From Actinomycetes bacterium (GTDB taxonomy: Bacteria; Actinomycetota; Thermoleophilia; BMS3ABIN01), in the NCBI GenBank assembly GCA_021787475.1, contig JAJYLW010000013.1, positions 1-64,000 of the forward strand: a DNA stretch of 64,000 nucleotides, written 5' to 3'. Position 1 is the stretch's first letter, and each line of letters starts with the position of its first letter. Positions 50,716 through 59,048 of the stretch are shown in pieces. The notes below the pieces were generated by a model. It had not been told where the DNA came from, ran no database searches, and worked only from the letters and a program-made list of their open reading frames with translations. The position numbers and the translations under genes were made by a program.

Positions 50716-50789
50716 AATCCGGGGTTTAATATCTGTTTTTAAGACATACTTCGAGTCGGGGGCCGCTCCGGCCAAGAAGGACTTGGGCC

Positions 50790-51617
50790 ATGTTTGAGAT
50801 CGGAACCACATTAAGAGACGCCAGGGTGCGGCGCAACATCTCGTTGCAACAGGCCGGAGACGACACAAAAATCAGGGTCAAATACATCCAGGCAATGGAG
50901 AATGAAGACTTTGACGTTCTTCCGGGGGGCACTTATGTCAAAGGATTCCTGCGAACCTATGCCGACTATCTGGGTGTTGATTTTCAGGTGGTCCTGGATG
51001 AGTACAACGAGCGCTTCGGCGCCAGCGACATTCATGAGCATACGATCCAGCCTCCCCGGACCGCCAAGCCAAAAGCGCCGCGCAAACACCAGAATTTTCT
51101 GTTCGTGGCTATCCTGGCGGTTGCAATTATAGCCGCGCTGGCCTACCTGGGATGGGGAAACTCCTCCAGCCACAATCTGCCGCCGGTGCCGGCAGCCACC
51201 GGAGCAACGACGACCGCGGCAGTTCCGGCAGCGCCGGCTGCCGCGGCCACCCAGACCCAGGCCCAGACCGGGGCGGCCCCGGGGCCGGCAACCGTGACTG
51301 ATGCGGACGCATTCCAAAGCATCACATTCAAGTCAAGCTCGCAAAGAAACTGGGTTGGGATTTACAAGGACAGCAACTTAAGCAGCGTGATCTGGGGCGA
51401 CACGCTCGCCCCCGGGGAGAGCAAGACGCTCGACAACTCCAGCTTCGCGTCGCTGACGGCAGTGTGGATGGACGTCGGCAGCACCGACGGGCTGGAGATC
51501 AAGGTCAATGGGCAGGACCAGAAAATAAGCGGTCCGGGTATTTACAAAGTCACGCCAAACGGGATCGCCGGTTCGGGGGAAATTTCAACAAACAGCAGTA
51601 CCGTTGGCCCGGGATAA
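50790..51617 (+). CDS. RodZ-like protein: XRE helix-turn-helix, membrane helix, DUF4115
   Basis: 275 residues. The N-terminal HTH_25/XRE domain (MFEIGTTLRDARVRRNISLQQAGDDTKIRVKYIQAMENEDFDVLPGGTYVKGFLRTYADYLGVD) is characteristic of RodZ. A basic stretch and one membrane helix (FLFVAILAVAIIAALAYLGW, about 108-127) come next, then a Pro/Ala/Thr linker. The C-terminal DUF4115 domain begins near SITFKSSSQRNWVGIYKDSN. RodZ links MreB to the cell-wall machinery in rods; actinobacterial homologues occur without MreB, and no mreB is in this window. It slightly precedes pgsA, forming the conserved rodZ-pgsA-cinA-recA neighbourhood. Confidence 0.88.
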   Translation: MFEIGTTLRDARVRRNISLQQAGDDTKIRVKYIQAMENEDFDVLPGGTYVKGFLRTYADYLGVDFQVVLDEYNERFGASDIHEHTIQPPRTAKPKAPRKHQNFLFVAILAVAIIAALAYLGWGNSSSHNLPPVPAATGATTTAAVPAAPAAAATQTQAQTGAAPGPATVTDADAFQSITFKSSSQRNWVGIYKDSNLSSVIWGDTLAPGESKTLDNSSFASLTAVWMDVGSTDGLEIKVNGQDQKISGPGIYKVTPNGIAGSGEISTNSSTVGPG

Positions 51618-51624
51618 GCTCCTT

Positions 51625-52236
51625 ATGAGCGAGTCAAGGCCTGTAGCTCCGCCAAATCACACAATTTCCAGGGAGCGCTGGCGGCTGCCGGTAAATCTTG
51701 CGAATATTCTCACCGGCTTGCGCATCCTCCTGATTCCGGTTTTTCTGGTTTTCCTGCTCCAATTTGAAATTGTTCCCTACAGCGTTGACATCGCCGTCGC
51801 CATTTTCATCGTGGCGGCAATCACCGACACGCTTGACGGCTATTTTGCCCGCTCCCGCGGCGCCGTTACCGTGCTGGGGCAGATTCTCGATCCGGTGGCG
51901 GACAAGCTTCTCATCTCGGCGGCGCTGATCGCACTCGTGTCCCTTGACCGCATCCCGGCATGGATTGCCATGCTTATCATCGCGCGGGAGTTTTCCGTGT
52001 CCGGGCTGCGGCTGGTCGCGGCCGCCAGCCGGATTGTCATCCCCGCCAGCCCACTTGGAAAAATAAAGACCCTTAGCCAGGTAGTGGCGGTGGCGGCGCT
52101 GCTTTTACCGGGTTTTGGCTTTATCCTTGGCAGGCCGCTCAGCTGGTACCTGATTTACCTGGCGGCGCTCCTGACCGTAATCTCCGGAGCTGATTACTTC
52201 GCCCGAGCCAGGGTTCTCCTCAAGTCGCCACAATGA
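51625..52236 (+). CDS. pgsA: CDP-diacylglycerol--glycerol-3-phosphate 3-phosphatidyltransferase
   Basis: 203 residues from the ATG at 51625 (TTG at 51604 would overlap the previous gene by 14 bp). The CDP-alcohol phosphatidyltransferase motif D-x2-D-G-x2-A-R-x8-G-x3-D-x3-D is complete in DTLDGYFARSRGAVTVLGQILDPVADK. It has about five membrane helices. It makes phosphatidylglycerol phosphate. The short N-terminal extension (SESRPVAPPNHTISRERWRLP) is unusual but ends before the conserved NLANILTGLRILLIPVF helix. It overlaps cinA by 4 nt (ATGA). Confidence 0.95.
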   Translation: MSESRPVAPPNHTISRERWRLPVNLANILTGLRILLIPVFLVFLLQFEIVPYSVDIAVAIFIVAAITDTLDGYFARSRGAVTVLGQILDPVADKLLISAALIALVSLDRIPAWIAMLIIAREFSVSGLRLVAAASRIVIPASPLGKIKTLSQVVAVAALLLPGFGFILGRPLSWYLIYLAALLTVISGADYFARARVLLKSPQ

Positions 52237-53465
52237 AAGCAGCCATCATTACCGCCGGCTCGGAACTCACTGACGGCCGGGTGCTCGACACGAACACAGC
52301 CTTTCTGGCCCGCCGCCTCGATTCACTCGGTGTAAAAGTGGTCCTTACGCTTAGCGTTCCTGACGACCGCGAGCTGATCGTCGCAGCGATAAATTTCGCC
52401 CTGGGGGAAAAGCCCGGGCTTGTCGTTATCACCGGCGGGCTGGGGCCGACGGAGGATGACCTGACCGCGCCGGCGGTAGCGGCGGCGCTGGACCTGAAGC
52501 TTGAGCTCAGCGGCCAGGCCGAAGAGTATGTGCGGGCCGCCGTGGGCGCTTCCGGAGAGCTGCCGCCGCATCAGGCCAAACAGGCGATGATGCCCCCCGG
52601 CAGCAGTGTTATCAGGCCGGCGGGGACGGCGCCCGGGTTTATCGTCAATGCCGGCGGCGGCAGAGTCGTGGCGCTGCCGGGCGTGCCCTGGGAGCTTCGG
52701 GCGATGTGGGAAGACGCAGTTTCCGACCCCCGGGTTTCCCGGCTTTTAAGCGCTGCCCGGCCTCCGGCCCGGGGCCGGCTTAGCTTCTACGGCGTCGCCG
52801 AGGCGGAGATTGGGGCGGCAGTCGGGAAAATCATGGGGAGGAACGGTGCCGGCCTTGATGTGAGCATCTGTTCGCGGCGGGGCGAGGTTATGCTGGAAGT
52901 CACTGCCGACAGTAAGGATGAAGGCCGGGTGCAGGAACTGGTCAAAACACTCAAGCAAAACTTCAGTGATTTTGTTTTCTCGGAAGGTGAAGAGATCGAA
53001 AACGTAGTTGCCGCCCGGCTGACCGGCATGGGAGCGACGCTGGCGGTCGGCGAGTCGTGTACGGGCGGGATGCTGGGCGAGGCGATTACGCGCGTGCCCG
53101 GCGCCTCGGCATTTTTTCTGGGCGGGGTGACCGCCTACAGCAATGATGTCAAGAGAAACCTGCTCAAGGTGCGGCAGGAGACGCTGGATAACGTTGGCGC
53201 CGTCTCGGAGCCGGTGGCGCAACAGCTGGCACTGGGCGCCAGGTCTTTAACGGGCTCCGACTACGGCGCCGGCATCACCGGCGTGGCCGGGCCCGGCGGC
53301 GGCACCGCGGAAAAACCGGTCGGCCTTGTCTTCATCTGCGTTTCTTCCGACGCCGGCGATGTTGTAAGGCGCTTTGATTTCCCTGGCGGCCGCGGCCAGG
53401 TGCGCCAGTCGGCGGTGACGGCGGCGCTGCACATGCTGCACTGGAAAATAATTGCTGACCCCTAG
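52233..53465 (+). CDS. cinA: CinA family protein (nicotinamide-nucleotide amidase / competence-damage inducible)
   Basis: 410 residues with both classical domains. The N-terminal MoaB/COG1058 domain (about 1-165) shows AAIITAGSELTDGRVLDTN and ITGGLGPTEDDLTAPAVA. The C-terminal CinA amidohydrolase domain (about 255-405) shows AVGESCTGGMLGEAITRVPGAS, GGVTAYSNDVKRNLL and ITGVAGPGGGT. Members recycle NMN and hydrolyse ADP-ribose. In many bacteria cinA is cotranscribed with recA; here thpR and a family A repeat lie between. Translation is coupled to pgsA. Confidence 0.96.
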   Translation: MKAAIITAGSELTDGRVLDTNTAFLARRLDSLGVKVVLTLSVPDDRELIVAAINFALGEKPGLVVITGGLGPTEDDLTAPAVAAALDLKLELSGQAEEYVRAAVGASGELPPHQAKQAMMPPGSSVIRPAGTAPGFIVNAGGGRVVALPGVPWELRAMWEDAVSDPRVSRLLSAARPPARGRLSFYGVAEAEIGAAVGKIMGRNGAGLDVSICSRRGEVMLEVTADSKDEGRVQELVKTLKQNFSDFVFSEGEEIENVVAARLTGMGATLAVGESCTGGMLGEAITRVPGASAFFLGGVTAYSNDVKRNLLKVRQETLDNVGAVSEPVAQQLALGARSLTGSDYGAGITGVAGPGGGTAEKPVGLVFICVSSDAGDVVRRFDFPGGRGQVRQSAVTAALHMLHWKIIADP

Positions 53466-53502
53466 AACTCGGAATGCTGATTTTGGATTCGGGAATGAAG
53501 AA
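53465..53502 (+). repeat. Heptamer-period tract (C8)
   Basis: AACTCGG AATGCTG ATTTTGG ATTCGGG AATGAAG: five degenerate heptamers starting at the cinA stop codon. Confidence 0.45.
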
Positions 53503-53572
53503 ACATATTAGCTTAGCCCTCCTACTCCTATGTTTTGTGGGGTTTATCTCAAATCTGGAACATTCCGAAATC

Positions 53573-53758
53573 TGATTATCCAGCTCGCTCAGGATAACCA
53601 GAGAAATGTAAAATTGCGAGGGGTTTGACGAGGTCTGGCCATAGGTAGGCCGATGCGGAGCAAGGATGACGGCAGCGCTCACCTGTGGATTTCTTCCGGT
53701 GAGCATGTCTGATGCGAGGCAGGCCCCAAGCAGTTTCCTGAATAAACTGTATGATCAG
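53573..53758 (+). repeat. Family A MITE-like repeat (A3)
   Basis: About 186 bp. The left end GATTATCCAGCTCGCTCAGG and the right end on the other strand (GATCATACAGTTTATTCAGG) form an imperfect inverted repeat. The left half is nearly identical to the half copy behind leuS, and the right half carries CCTGAATAAACTGTATGATCAG. The copies of ACATTCCGNAATC at 53560 and 53772 may be a target duplication. It occupies the leader of thpR. Confidence 0.7.
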
Positions 53759-53788
53759 TTCCCAGAATCAAAACATTCCGCAATCCGC

Positions 53789-54412
53789 ATGATGAGGAGT
53801 TCGCGCCGCCAGGGGCGGGGGGAGCGCTACCGCGAGGGCAGGCGGCGGCCGGAGGGCCCTTCACTCCGGCTATTCATTGCCGCTGAAATCCCGCCGCCGG
53901 CGACCCGCAAGCTGGCCGGATGGCAAACGGAGTTCCTGGCATCGGACCGGTCTCTCCGGCTTGTGCCGGAGGCGCAGCTTCATATCACGCTCATCTTCCT
54001 GGGGCAGATGGGTGAAGAGGAGCTGCAGGGCGCTGCCGGGCAACTGGCGGAGTTGCGGCAGCAGGATCCGCTGACCTCGTTTGAGGTCACCGCTGGCGGC
54101 CTTGTCGGCCTTTCCAAGGGAAGGAACCTCAGAGTAATTGCCGCCTCGCTGGAAGAACCCGCCGGGCGGCTAAAAGCCATCCACGACGAGCTGGCGGCCG
54201 GACTGGTCCAAAAAAAAATCTACAAGCGCGAAAAACGCCGGTTCTTCCCGCATGTCACGATTGCCCGGGCGCGGGGCAGGGTGGCGCTTAATCCGGCGGA
54301 AATCCGGCCGGATCCGGTTAAATTTACAGCTGTCCGAATCACGCTGTATAATAGCATTCTCAAACCAAGCGGGGCCATTCACCAGGCCCTGGAAACGGTC
54401 CAACTGAACTGA
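53789..54412 (+). CDS. thpR: RNA 2',3'-cyclic phosphodiesterase (2H family)
   Basis: About 207 residues from the ATG at 53789 (a second ATG follows at once). The two H-x-(T/S)-x motifs of the 2H phosphoesterase superfamily are present: HITLIFLG (about residue 64) and HVTIARAR (about 155). The LRLFIAAEIPPPATRKLAGWQ N-terminus fits ThpR/LigT. It opens 2',3'-cyclic phosphates on RNA and can ligate tRNA halves in vitro. The N-terminal 28 residues are basic and not part of the domain. The frame is open further back to 53666, but that stretch is repeat A3. recA follows 12 bp later. Confidence 0.92.
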   Translation: MMRSSRRQGRGERYREGRRRPEGPSLRLFIAAEIPPPATRKLAGWQTEFLASDRSLRLVPEAQLHITLIFLGQMGEEELQGAAGQLAELRQQDPLTSFEVTAGGLVGLSKGRNLRVIAASLEEPAGRLKAIHDELAAGLVQKKIYKREKRRFFPHVTIARARGRVALNPAEIRPDPVKFTAVRITLYNSILKPSGAIHQALETVQLN

Positions 54413-54424
54413 TTGGAGGCTGCG

Positions 54425-55462
54425 GTGGAAAAGGAAAAAGCGCTGGAAGTTGCATTGGGCCAAATCGAGCGGCAGTTTGGCAAAGGGTCAATCATGCGCA
54501 TGGGCGATGACTGCGCCGGGATCCAGGTGGGAGTCATCCCCACGGGAGCCCTGGCTCTGGACATCGCGCTTGGCATTGGCGGCCTGCCCCATGGGCGCGT
54601 CATTGAGATTTTCGGACCGGAAGCATCCGGCAAGACCACGCTCGTTTACCATGTCATCGCCGAGGCGCAAAAACGGGGTGGCATTGCCGCCTTCATCGAC
54701 GCCGAACACGCCATGGATCCCGTTTACGCCCGCCGGATTGGCGTCAATGTCGACGACCTGCTCGTGTCCCAGCCTGACTATGGCGAGCAGGCTCTTGAGA
54801 TAGCCGAGATGCTGATCCGGAGCGGCGCCATTGACGTAGTCGCCGTTGACTCCGTGGCTGCCCTCACCCCTAAAGCTGAGATTGAGGGTGAGATGGGTGA
54901 CTCTCATGTGGGACTCCAAGCACGGTTGATGTCGCAGGCGCTCCGCAAGCTGGCCGGGACGCTCAACAAGACCGGTACGGTAGCCATCTTTACCAATCAG
55001 CTGCGGGAGAAAATCGGCGTCATGTTCGGTAATCCCGAGGTCACTCCCGGCGGCAAGGCGCTCAAGTTTTACGCCTCTGTCCGCCTTGATCTGAGGCGGA
55101 TCGAGACGCTTAAAGAGGGAACGCAGGCAGTCGGCAACCGCGTCCGCGCCAAGGTCGTAAAAAACAAGATGGCGCCGCCCTTCCGGCAGGCTGAATTTGA
55201 TGTCATGTACGGCGAAGGCATCTCCCGGGAAGGCAACATTCTTGACATGGGGGTTGCCCAGGGAATTATCGACAAGAGCGGGGCTTTCTTCTCTTACGGC
55301 GGCGAGCGCCTCGGTCAGGGCCGCAATAACGCCAAGGCGTTCCTGAAAGAAAACAAGGACATGGCCCAGGCCATCCTGAATGAAACGCTGGTGGCCGCTG
55401 GCGTGCAGATTTCTGAGGACGGCGGCAAACATGCCGAGACGGCAGATGCCGTAGCCAAATAG
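54425..55462 (+). CDS. recA: Recombinase RecA
   Basis: 345 residues, typical length. N-terminal [26 protein letters not shown], Walker [10 protein letters not shown], Walker [11 protein letters not shown], the L2 loop region [30 protein letters not shown] and a short acidic C-terminus are all present. RecA drives strand exchange and SOS induction and binds incoming DNA during transformation. GTG at 54425 is the start because GGAGG (54415-54419) is 5 nt upstream; the frame could begin at 54413 but would then swallow the ribosome site. No typical LexA box was found directly upstream, so it may be read from a promoter before cinA. It is followed by a strong terminator. Confidence 0.98.
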   Translation: MEKEKALEVALGQIERQFGKGSIMRMGDDCAGIQVGVIPTGALALDIALGIGGLPHGRVIEIFGPEASGKTTLVYHVIAEAQKRGGIAAFIDAEHAMDPVYARRIGVNVDDLLVSQPDYGEQALEIAEMLIRSGAIDVVAVDSVAALTPKAEIEGEMGDSHVGLQARLMSQALRKLAGTLNKTGTVAIFTNQLREKIGVMFGNPEVTPGGKALKFYASVRLDLRRIETLKEGTQAVGNRVRAKVVKNKMAPPFRQAEFDVMYGEGISREGNILDMGVAQGIIDKSGAFFSYGGERLGQGRNNAKAFLKENKDMAQAILNETLVAAGVQISEDGGKHAETADAVAK

Positions 55463-55478
55463 CCTTTCAAACCGATAT

Positions 55479-55517
55479 CCGGCCGGCTGGCAATTGCCAG
55501 CCGGCCGGGACTTTTTT
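55479..55517 (+). terminator. Intrinsic terminator after recA
   Basis: A perfect 30-bp palindrome (two 15-bp arms, CCGGCCGGCTGGCAA and its complement; 55479-55508) followed by GAC and six Ts. A very stable terminator 16 bp behind recA. Confidence 0.85.
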
Positions 55518-55552
55518 CTCCACCATTCACCATCCATCATCCGGTCTTTTCA

Positions 55553-55581
55553 TTGACAGGCCTGTCAAGGACCGATAGAAT
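55553..55581 (+). promoter_or_regulatory. Promoter with palindromic operator, upstream of the candidate RNA
   Basis: TTGACA (55553-55558), a 17-bp spacer, then TAGAAT (55576-55581). The -35 box is embedded in the perfect 16-bp palindrome TTGACAGGCCTGTCAA (55553-55568), a likely repressor site. Transcription would begin near 55588. Confidence 0.7.
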
Positions 55582-55587
55582 GAAAGC

Positions 55588-55871
55588 GTTGGAAATCTGC
55601 TTTGCATACAAAACAAGCTATCAACGATAGATTTTCTTGCTCTTCTTTGTATTTCAGGTAAATAGCAACACCAGAAAGCCAAAACGGGCTTAGTGAAAAC
55701 AGGCAGTCGGGTCGTTCACTTCACTAATATAAACCCGGTCGCCGGGCCGCTGCTTAAGCGGTTTGACGGCGCCGGCGCCGCTTACAAAGAAGGCTTGAAC
55801 CGGGCCTGAGGACCCGGAAGATACTTGTTTCCTTGACTATGCCGAGCAGGTGCTCGGCTTTTTGGGTTTTT
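55588..55871 (+). ncRNA. Candidate structured RNA (or rny leader with attenuator), about 285 nt
   Basis: Between the promoter at 55553 and the terminator at 55841 there is no coding frame but much secondary structure. A nested hairpin pairs GGAAAT (55591) and TACAAA (55607) with TTTGTA and ATTTC (55646-55655) around CTATC-AAC-GATAG. TTAGTGAA (55690) pairs with TTCACTAA (55720). CCCGG-TCG-CCGGG (55734-55746) and GC-rich GGCGCCGGCGCC follow, as does CCGGG...CCCGG near 55800-55816. It lacks the hallmarks of RNase P RNA (GAGGAAAGTC), tmRNA (CCA end with T-loop) and SRP RNA. It could be a 6S-like or other trans-acting RNA, or a leader that attenuates rny, whose start is about 70 nt beyond the terminator. 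Confidence 0.5.
55841..55871 (+). terminator. Intrinsic terminator of the candidate RNA, upstream of rny
   Basis: Stem GCCGAGCA / TGCTCGGC followed by TTTTTGGGTTTTT. It ends the transcript from 55588, or serves as an attenuator for rny. Confidence 0.8.
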
Positions 55872-55942
55872 AAGGCCGGAATCGGCGGTTTCGGATGGTG
55901 CGGGCAAACGCCAATTTGGCCTGGTAAAGATTGGAGTCAAAA

Positions 55943-57475
55943 ATGAATGTGGTACTGATTGCGGTTGTGGTGGCGGCCGTCGCCGCTGGGGCCGGCTATT
56001 TCCTGCGCAAAATGCTTTCCGAGGCCAGGATAACCGATCTCGAAAAGAGCGCCAAAACAGCCCGGGACGGGGCCGCCCGGGAACTTGAGACCATGCGCCG
56101 CACGGCGGAAGTGGAAGCGCGCGAAAAGTTGCAGCAGTTTCGGGAACAGGCGGAAAACGAGCTGAAGCAGCGCCGCGCCGAAATTCTTAAAGGCGAGCAG
56201 CGGCTGGAGGACAAGGAAAAGCTTATTTCCGAGCGCGACCGCGATATCCAGCGCCGTGAACAATCATTAAGCGACCGGGAAACCAATAACAAAAAGCTGG
56301 GCGAAGAGCTCGAGCTTGCCATCCAGGAAAACCGCAAACAGCTTGAGCGGGTTTCCGGACTCACCAGCATCCAGGCAAGAGAGATGCTGCTGAAACAAGT
56401 CGAAGAAGAAGCAAGGCATGATATGGCCAAGCTGATCCGCGCGGTTGAGGAAGAGGCGCGCCGCGAATCGGACCGCCGCGCCCGCAATATCCTTTCGCTG
56501 AGCATCCAGCGCACCGCCGCCAATCACGCCGCCGAGACCACGGTTTCGGTAGTGTCGCTCCCGTCTGATGAAATGAAGGGCCGCATCATCGGCCGCGAAG
56601 GCCGCAACATCCGCGCCCTGGAGAATATCAGCGGCATCGACGTTATCATCGATGACACTCCCGAGGCGGTAGTGTTGAGCGGATTCGACGGCGTCAAGCG
56701 GGAGATTGCCAGGCTCACCCTGACAAAACTGCTCGCCGACGGCCGCATCCACCCGGCCCGCATTGAGGACACTTACAAGCAGGCCAAGGCCGAGGTTGAG
56801 AAAACCATCATGGATGCAGGCGAGCAGGCAACGTTAGAGGCAAACGTTCATGGACTGCCGGAGAACCTTATCAAGCTGCTGGGCCGCCTTAAGTACCGCA
56901 CCAGCTATGGGCAGAATGTGCTTGCGCATTCACTCGAAGTCAGCCACTTGGCCGGGATCATGGCCGCCGAACTGGGCGCCAGCCCCAAACTGGTGCGTCG
57001 GGCCGGCCTCCTGCATGACATCGGCAAAGCTGTTGATCACCAAGTTGAGGGCACGCACGCCAGCATCGGCGCTAACCTGGCCAAGAAAAACAAGGAAAGC
57101 CAGGCAATCTGGCATGCTATTGAAGCGCATCATGGCGACGTCGAGCCGCAGACTGTGGAAGCCGTGCTCGTGCAGGCGGGCGACGCCGTCAGCGCCGCCA
57201 GGCCCGGCGCCCGCCGCGACAGCCTGGAAAGCTACATCAAGCGGCTGGAATCGCTGGAGAGCATCGCATTGAGTAAAAAGGGCGTGGAGAAATGCTACGT
57301 GATGCAGGCCGGCCGCGAAATCAGGGCGATGGTAAAGCCTGCCGAGATAGACGATGACGAAGCAGCCCTGTTGTCAAGGGAGATTGCCAGGGAGATCGAG
57401 AAGCAGCTGGATTATCCCGGGCAAATCAAGGTTACCGTTATCCGCGAGAGCCGGGCGACTGAGTTTGCGAAGTGA
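55943..57475 (+). CDS. rny: Ribonuclease Y
   Basis: 510 residues. One N-terminal membrane helix ([20 protein letters not shown]) is followed by a long charged coiled coil (about 30-200), a KH RNA-binding domain with [15 protein letters not shown] (about 215), and an HD metal-phosphohydrolase domain (about 325-420) with [11 protein letters not shown] as the HD signature and a distal AHHGD. It is a membrane-bound endoribonuclease starting mRNA decay. The start ATG at 55943 is preceded by TTGGAG 6 nt upstream; the longer frame begins at that TTG. It follows the candidate structured RNA, which may regulate it. miaB lies 136 bp downstream. Confidence 0.97.
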   Translation: MNVVLIAVVVAAVAAGAGYFLRKMLSEARITDLEKSAKTARDGAARELETMRRTAEVEAREKLQQFREQAENELKQRRAEILKGEQRLEDKEKLISERDRDIQRREQSLSDRETNNKKLGEELELAIQENRKQLERVSGLTSIQAREMLLKQVEEEARHDMAKLIRAVEEEARRESDRRARNILSLSIQRTAANHAAETTVSVVSLPSDEMKGRIIGREGRNIRALENISGIDVIIDDTPEAVVLSGFDGVKREIARLTLTKLLADGRIHPARIEDTYKQAKAEVEKTIMDAGEQATLEANVHGLPENLIKLLGRLKYRTSYGQNVLAHSLEVSHLAGIMAAELGASPKLVRRAGLLHDIGKAVDHQVEGTHASIGANLAKKNKESQAIWHAIEAHHGDVEPQTVEAVLVQAGDAVSAARPGARRDSLESYIKRLESLESIALSKKGVEKCYVMQAGREIRAMVKPAEIDDDEAALLSREIAREIEKQLDYPGQIKVTVIRESRATEFAK

Positions 57476-57487
57476 CAAGCGGATGGC

Positions 57488-57525
57488 AGATTCTGGATTC
57501 TGGGTCCTGAGTGCTGGATACTGAG
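57488..57525 (+). repeat. Heptamer-period tract (C9)
   Basis: GATTCTG GATTCTG GGTCCTG AGTGCTG GATACTG in strict seven-base register, between rny and miaB. A shorter pair (CTTAAAC GTCAAAC) lies at about 57563. Confidence 0.5.
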
Positions 57526-57611
57526 CAAACCAAAACCCGCAGTTCAACATTTTTGTGAAATCTTAAACGTCAAACGCGCTCTTCAGTTTGAAACCGGGTT
57601 GAGCGAAGAGA

Positions 57612-58946
57612 ATGCCTTCTTACTACCTCACAACCTTCGGCTGCCAGATGAATGAGCACGACTCGGAGCGCATCCGCGGAGTGTTGGAGGAAGACGGCTG
57701 GCAGCCCGCTTCCGGGCCCGAGACCGCCGACCTGCTTGTTTTCAATACCTGCGCCGTGCGCAAGAGCGCCGAGAACAGGCTGCTGGGCAGGCTGGGCGAG
57801 GCCAGTCGCCTGAAGAAGGAAAATCCCGGCCGGCTGGTCGCCCTCGGCGGCTGCTTTGCCCAGCGCCGCCGGGAAAAACTGTTTAATGAGCTGCCTTTTC
57901 TCGACGTGGCTTTCGGCCCCCGGAGCATCGCCGAGCTGCCGCGTTTGCTCGCAAACGCGACTGCCGGATCAAGGTCAGCCGCCCCGGCGCCTTCATATTC
58001 CTTTGAGTCAAAACCAACCCTGAGCGCAGATCTGCCGGTGCGCCGCAGCGACAGGTTCCGCGCCTGGGTGCAGGTAATGAGCGGCTGCACCAATTGCTGC
58101 AGCTACTGCGTTGTGCCTTCAGTGCGCGGGCCGGAGCGGAGCCGGCCTGCAGCCGATATTGTGGCGGAAGTGGAAAGGCTCGTTGACGACGGAGTGGCAG
58201 AAGTAACGCTGCTGGGGCAAAACGTCAATGCTTACGGGCTTGACCTTGAAAAGGACAGCCCGGGCCGTCTAACTTTTTCCGGCCTGCTCCACCGCCTGGA
58301 CGCTATTTCAGGCTTGGAAAGGATAAGGTTCACAACATCCCATCCTCGCGACCTTAACGATGACCTGATCGCTGCGATCCGTGATTTGCCCGGCGTCTGC
58401 GAGCATCTGCACCTGCCGGTCCAGTCAGGCTCCACGCATGTTCTTGGCCGCATGAAGCGCGGCTATACCCGGGATGAATACCTGGCGCTGGCAGAACGCC
58501 TCTACGAAGCCGTTCCGGAACTGGCTCTCACTACAGACATAATTGTCGGCTTTCCGGGTGAGCGCGAGGAGGATTTTTACCGGACGACCACTCTGGTTGA
58601 GCGCATCCGTTTTGACGGCGCCTTCACGTTTGTCTTCTCCTCCCGCCCTGGAACCGAGGCCGCCGGCCTGCCGGGCAAGGTTCCGGAAAAAGCAATCAGG
58701 CGGCGGATGCGAGAGCTTGTCAGTTTAACCCAGAGGCTGGCGCAAGCGAAAAACCGGCAGTTGATCGGGCGGCAACTGCCGGTCCTGGTGGAGGGCTCAA
58801 GCCGCCATGCGGGCGGCCAGATGCGCGGCCGCACGCGCACAAACAAGATTGTCAATTTCAGCGGCGCCGCAGGCGCCGGTCAGGTGGTTGACGTCACCAT
58901 CGATTCGGCAACTTCGACCACTCTCGGGGGCAGGCAGGCGTGCTGA
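57612..58946 (+). CDS. miaB: tRNA-2-methylthio-N6-dimethylallyladenosine synthase MiaB
   Basis: 444 residues of the methylthiotransferase family. The N-terminal UPF0004 domain has the three cluster-binding cysteines (TFGCQMNEHDSERI, NTCAVRKSAENR, GGCFAQR). The radical-SAM domain has C-x3-C-x2-C in SGCTNCCSYCVVPSVRGPE. A TRAM domain (IGRQLPVLVEGSSR ... RGRTRTNKIVNF) closes the protein. It adds the methylthio group at C2 of i6A37 in tRNA, acting after MiaA, whose gene is 1.5 kb downstream. The start ATG at 57612 (MPSYYLTTFGCQMN) is standard. Confidence 0.97.
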   Translation: MPSYYLTTFGCQMNEHDSERIRGVLEEDGWQPASGPETADLLVFNTCAVRKSAENRLLGRLGEASRLKKENPGRLVALGGCFAQRRREKLFNELPFLDVAFGPRSIAELPRLLANATAGSRSAAPAPSYSFESKPTLSADLPVRRSDRFRAWVQVMSGCTNCCSYCVVPSVRGPERSRPAADIVAEVERLVDDGVAEVTLLGQNVNAYGLDLEKDSPGRLTFSGLLHRLDAISGLERIRFTTSHPRDLNDDLIAAIRDLPGVCEHLHLPVQSGSTHVLGRMKRGYTRDEYLALAERLYEAVPELALTTDIIVGFPGEREEDFYRTTTLVERIRFDGAFTFVFSSRPGTEAAGLPGKVPEKAIRRRMRELVSLTQRLAQAKNRQLIGRQLPVLVEGSSRHAGGQMRGRTRTNKIVNFSGAAGAGQVVDVTIDSATSTTLGGRQAC

Positions 58947-59048
58947 TTGTGTTTGCAGGCATGTTGTGTTAAACCAGCCATGGGCGGCTGTTGACGTCCG
59001 CAACCGCAGATAACTTCCTAAGAATGCCTCACGGGGAGGGGTATTGCC

